Of a stretch of 15,205 nt of DNA, positions 13,590 through 15,205 are shown piece after piece. The position numbers and the translations under genes were made by a program. The stretch is from CAYOMP01 sp964405075. GTDB taxonomy: Bacteria; Bacillota; Clostridia; Lachnospirales; Lachnospiraceae. The notes beneath the pieces were generated by a model. The model did no database searches, was not told where the DNA came from, and worked only from the letters and a program-made list of their open reading frames with translations. Numbering within the stretch: the stretch's first letter is position 1; each line of letters opens with the position of its first letter. The stretch is from contig CAYOMP010000054.1 in assembly GCA_964405075.1 (NCBI GenBank), positions 1 to 15,205 of the forward strand. The letters are read 5' to 3'.

Positions 13590-14193
13590 TTATTTCTATG
13601 ATGATGAACAGGATGCTAAATACTGTTATCCGGGAACAAATGTATTAAAGAATAAGCTGGATATAAGAGATTCAGACACATTGCACGAGGCTGAAAGAGA
13701 CTATTCAGCAGTACGTCAGGCAGAACTTGTCAATCAAGGTGTTACTGGTGATTTCTCTTTTAGACACCTTTGTTCTATACATAAGCATTTATTCAGTGAT
13801 GTCTATTCTTGGGCAGGCAAGACAAGAACGGTTGATATTTCTAAAGGAACAATTTTCTGTTTGGTGCAGTTTATTGAAAGCCAGTTTGATGATTTATATC
13901 GTAATCTGAAAAAAGAAAATTTCTTAGCTGATATAACAGATAAGGAAGAGATGAGTAAGCGACTTGCTTATTACTTGGGTGAGATTAATATGATTCATCC
14001 TTTTAGAGAAGGCAATGGAAGAACTCAGAGAATATACATAGAGCAGTTATGTTTGAACAATGGTAGATTTGAAATTGATTTTACCGATGTTTCAAAAGAA
14101 GAAATGATAGCTGCTAGTGCTAGATCAGCAAATGCCAGCAATGATATGTTGGAAAATTTGATTAAGAGCTGTCTTTTTGAACATCAACAATAA
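13570..14193 (+). CDS. fic: Fic-domain protein (probable AMPylating toxin)
   Basis: The protein has 207 residues, a compact single-domain Fic protein. Fic enzymes transfer AMP from ATP to hydroxyl groups of target proteins; bacterial toxin members modify DNA gyrase or topoisomerase IV. The catalytic motif HPFREGNGRTQR (residues 143-154) matches HxFx(D/E)GNGRxxR fully, with catalytic H143. The N-terminal YCYPGTNVLKNKLDI (18-32), the segment DVYSWAGKTRTVDISKG (77-93) and the target-positioning flap TIFCLVQFI (94-102) are typical. The start appears to be TTG 13570, inside the antitoxin gene, without a properly spaced Shine-Dalgarno; no in-frame ATG precedes the conserved region. That implies coupling to antitoxin translation and a low toxin yield. 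No intrinsic inhibitory helix is seen at either end, consistent with a separate antitoxin. Confidence 0.93.
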   Translation: MKDQEYDYFYDDEQDAKYCYPGTNVLKNKLDIRDSDTLHEAERDYSAVRQAELVNQGVTGDFSFRHLCSIHKHLFSDVYSWAGKTRTVDISKGTIFCLVQFIESQFDDLYRNLKKENFLADITDKEEMSKRLAYYLGEINMIHPFREGNGRTQRIYIEQLCLNNGRFEIDFTDVSKEEMIAASARSANASNDMLENLIKSCLFEHQQ

Positions 14194-14223
14194 AAACACA
14201 AAATGAGACATAAACAGATGAAA

Positions 14224-14278
14224 TACTAACGGCAGACTAACAGTAGACTAACAAGGGACTAACGACAGACAAACAACG
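14224..14278. repeat. Five tandem 11-bp repeats (GACTAACNNNN) downstream of fic
   Basis: Units start at 14224, 14235, 14246, 14257 and 14268, exactly 11 bases apart: TACTAACGGCA, GACTAACAGTA, GACTAACAAGG, GACTAACGACA, GACAAACAACG. The first seven bases are conserved and the last four vary. The period is close to one helical turn and does not preserve a reading frame, so this is a protein-binding type array rather than coding repeats. Confidence 0.88.
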
Positions 14279-14295
14279 ATATAATTGTAATGCAA

Positions 14296-14385
14296 AAAAC
14301 AGGTATGATATTATTATCATGACAAATGAAAAAACTAATAAAATTACGTATAAAACTAATAAAATACTAATATACAGCCTGTTTT
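14296..14385. repeat. Long-range 8-bp inverted repeat enclosing ACTAAT repeats
   Basis: AAAACAGG (14296-14303) is exactly complementary to CCTGTTTT (14378-14385), which is followed by ATTTTT. Between them lie a small dyad ATGATA-TTAT-TATCAT (14306-14321) and a duplicated 14-mer AAAACTAATAAAAT at 14331 and 14352. ACTAAT occurs at 14334, 14355 and 14366, 21 and 11 bases apart. The 3' arm plus T-run resembles a weak terminator with a large internal region, possibly the 3' end of the fic transcript. Confidence 0.5.
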
Positions 14386-14417
14386 ATTTTTAATAGAGTT
14401 GTAATAATATTATTATG

Positions 14418-14453
14418 GCAATCGAATCAGAGATGTTCCGGTTGCTTTTTTTT
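14418..14453 (+). terminator. Rho-independent terminator downstream of the Fic module
   Basis: GCAATCG (14418-14424) pairs with CGGTTGC (14439-14445) with one G-U pair, and the inner AATC/GTTC bases can pair partly. Eight T follow (14446-14453). It lies about 225 nt after the fic stop, ending just before a strong ribosome binding site at 14461-14470. Confidence 0.8.
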
Positions 14454-14476
14454 ATACCATGAAAGGGGTGAATTGG

Positions 14477-14770
14477 ATGGAATTATCTACTAGAGAGAAG
14501 GAACTGCTTGTTATATTCGGGAGCGAGAGCAGTGCAATTATTGTAAAAAAAGTGAAGTATGGTATTAATAATGTAAAGGCAGAATTGAAGCTGAAAAAAG
14601 TCAACTTCAATTCTATTTTTCTAATTTTGGAGACGATAATCACGTGGGGTCACATGATACTTTTTTTTGAAAAGCTTGGAAAAATAGCTGTTGTCTTCAA
14701 AACCACAGTCCTCGGCAATTTCTTGTATGTTTTTTTCAGTATTAATAAGCATATGAGCAGCTCTTTGTAA
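14477..14770 (+). pseudogene. Small unrecognised ORF, probably a remnant, overlapping the AraC gene antisense
   Basis: The ATG at 14477 has an excellent ribosome binding site, GAAAGGGGTG (14461-14470), six bases upstream, so translation once started here; the ATG at 14459 lacks one. The first 35 codons or so (MELSTREKELLVIFGSES) look like a genuine charged helical protein. From codon 35 on the DNA forms a terminator-like hairpin (14581-14620) and then runs antisense to the conserved DNA-binding domain of the AraC-family gene, giving an implausible hydrophobic tail. I infer that a small ORF lost its 3' end in a rearrangement next to the regulator gene. I cannot assign a family. It vaguely recalls small proteins of Lachnospiraceae mobile elements. 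An intact 97-residue gene is possible but less likely. Confidence 0.4.
14581..14620. terminator. Hairpin terminator between the remnant ORF and the AraC-family gene, possibly bidirectional
   Basis: AGAATTGAAG (14581-14590) is perfectly complementary to CTTCAATTCT (14605-14614). Three further inner pairs (TGA/TCA) follow after one C-A mismatch, leaving the loop AAAAAG. ATTTTT follows on the + strand. It ends one base before the stop codon of the - strand regulator gene (14621-14623), so it may also end that transcript, although the - strand U-tract is weak. Confidence 0.75.
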
Positions 14771-15205
14771 CCGATAACTATTAAGATAACTAATAGGAGA
14801 CCGTCCCATTATTGCCTTAAAGCAGCGAAGCACTTCTGTTTTACTGATTGATGCAGTTTTTGCGAGTTCTTCAATCGTTATTTTGTCTTTATAATGAGTA
14901 TGGATATAATCAAGTAAAACTTGCACTCGTTTTTCTAGTAGATAATTTGGCATTTTATGGGAATTTGTTTCTTTTATATTTTGCTGAAATCGATTCAAAA
15001 TGCAAAACAGGGTGGAAAGCTCATTTCGGACTTTAATTTCATAATCAGAATCTTCGGAATATACCAGGTTCCATACTTTTGAAAGGATATCCAGCATACT
15101 TTGGTAAGAGTTACTATCCTTAGCAATGATGCATTCTCTAAAATTGCCGTTGGACAATATTGGAAGAAGATATTTGATATAAAATATACTATTTATGCTT
15201 TCGCT
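14621..15205 (-). CDS. AraC-family transcriptional regulator, C-terminal part (N-terminus beyond window)
   Basis: The - strand frame is open through the right edge of the window, so about 194 C-terminal residues are visible and the start is not in view; an internal TTG at 15157 is not a credible start. The last 100 residues are the AraC/XylS DNA-binding domain with two helix-turn-helix motifs: VQVLLDYIHTHYKDKITIEE and LAKTASISKTEVLRCFKAIM for the first, NIQEIAEDCGFEDNSYFSKL and FKKKYHVTPRDYR for the second. The visible N-terminal part is the helical linker that follows a cupin sensor in many members. It would bind DNA in response to a small ligand, probably to control a gene outside the window. 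Transcription converges on the Fic region. Confidence 0.93.
   Translation of the reverse strand, partial: SESINSIFYIKYLLPILSNGNFRECIIAKDSNSYQSMLDILSKVWNLVYSEDSDYEIKVRNELSTLFCILNRFQQNIKETNSHKMPNYLLEKRVQVLLDYIHTHYKDKITIEELAKTASISKTEVLRCFKAIMGRSPISYLNSYRLQRAAHMLINTEKNIQEIAEDCGFEDNSYFSKLFKKKYHVTPRDYRLQN

Noticed and set aside
14224..14278. Short repeats considered as a CRISPR array
   Set aside because: An 11-base period with four variable bases is far too short for CRISPR repeats and spacers, and no cas genes are present.
14319..14393. 24-codon mini-ORF with duplicated TNKI segments
   Set aside because: No ribosome binding site, and the duplication is explained by the AAAACTAATAAAAT DNA repeat.

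Overview
The window is about 15.2 kb of low-GC DNA. Gene content and protein style fit a Clostridia genome of the Lachnospiraceae type: a ylmE-sepF-ylmH cell-division block, a short CstA, a cytidylate-kinase-like protein with the CIMVGRCADY motif, and a formate/nitrite channel. Nearly all genes lie on the + strand. The organism call rests on gene order and recalled protein similarity, not on a database search.

Layout: (1) Positions 2-5069 look like one tightly packed transcription unit. It holds the 3' end of an HlyD-like membrane protein gene, then ylmE, sepF, ylmH, aroB, lspA and an RluD-type pseudouridine synthase gene. Gaps are small, and aroB/lspA and lspA/rluD overlap. aroB sits where I would expect divIVA. 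(2) Positions 5070-7871 hold a long structured leader, an unrecognised 185-residue protein gene, cstA and a terminator. (3) Positions 8014-8915 hold a single cytidylate-kinase-like gene with its own promoter and terminator. (4) Positions 8896-9870 hold a formate/nitrite transporter gene whose promoter overlaps the preceding terminator. (5) Positions 9906-11760 hold a PAS-like/GGDEF/EAL gene with a degenerate GGDEF loop and an intact EAL site, predicted to degrade c-di-GMP. (6) Positions 11896-13092 hold an RlmI-type 23S rRNA methyltransferase gene with no visible terminator. (7) Positions 13093-14620 look accessory. A VbhA-type antitoxin / Fic toxin pair is flanked by two different arrays of short, helically spaced direct repeats, AGTGGTAAG upstream and an 11-bp GACTAAC-type tandem downstream. 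After it come two terminators and a small ORF that probably is a remnant. (8) The right edge carries the C-terminal part of an AraC-family regulator gene on the - strand.

The most interesting part is the Fic module and its two repeat arrays. The upstream motif resembles, from memory, the arm-type (DR2) sites bound by Tn916 integrase, and the downstream array has the period of centromere-like or operator arrays. Together with the missing rlmI terminator and the remnant ORF, this suggests an old or minimal mobile island downstream of rlmI. Other points for a second look are the cstA-operon leader, a perfect 10-bp hairpin inside ylmH, and a possible Shine-Dalgarno-sequestering leader in front of the antitoxin gene. 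No rRNA, tRNA, CRISPR array or complete insertion sequence was seen.
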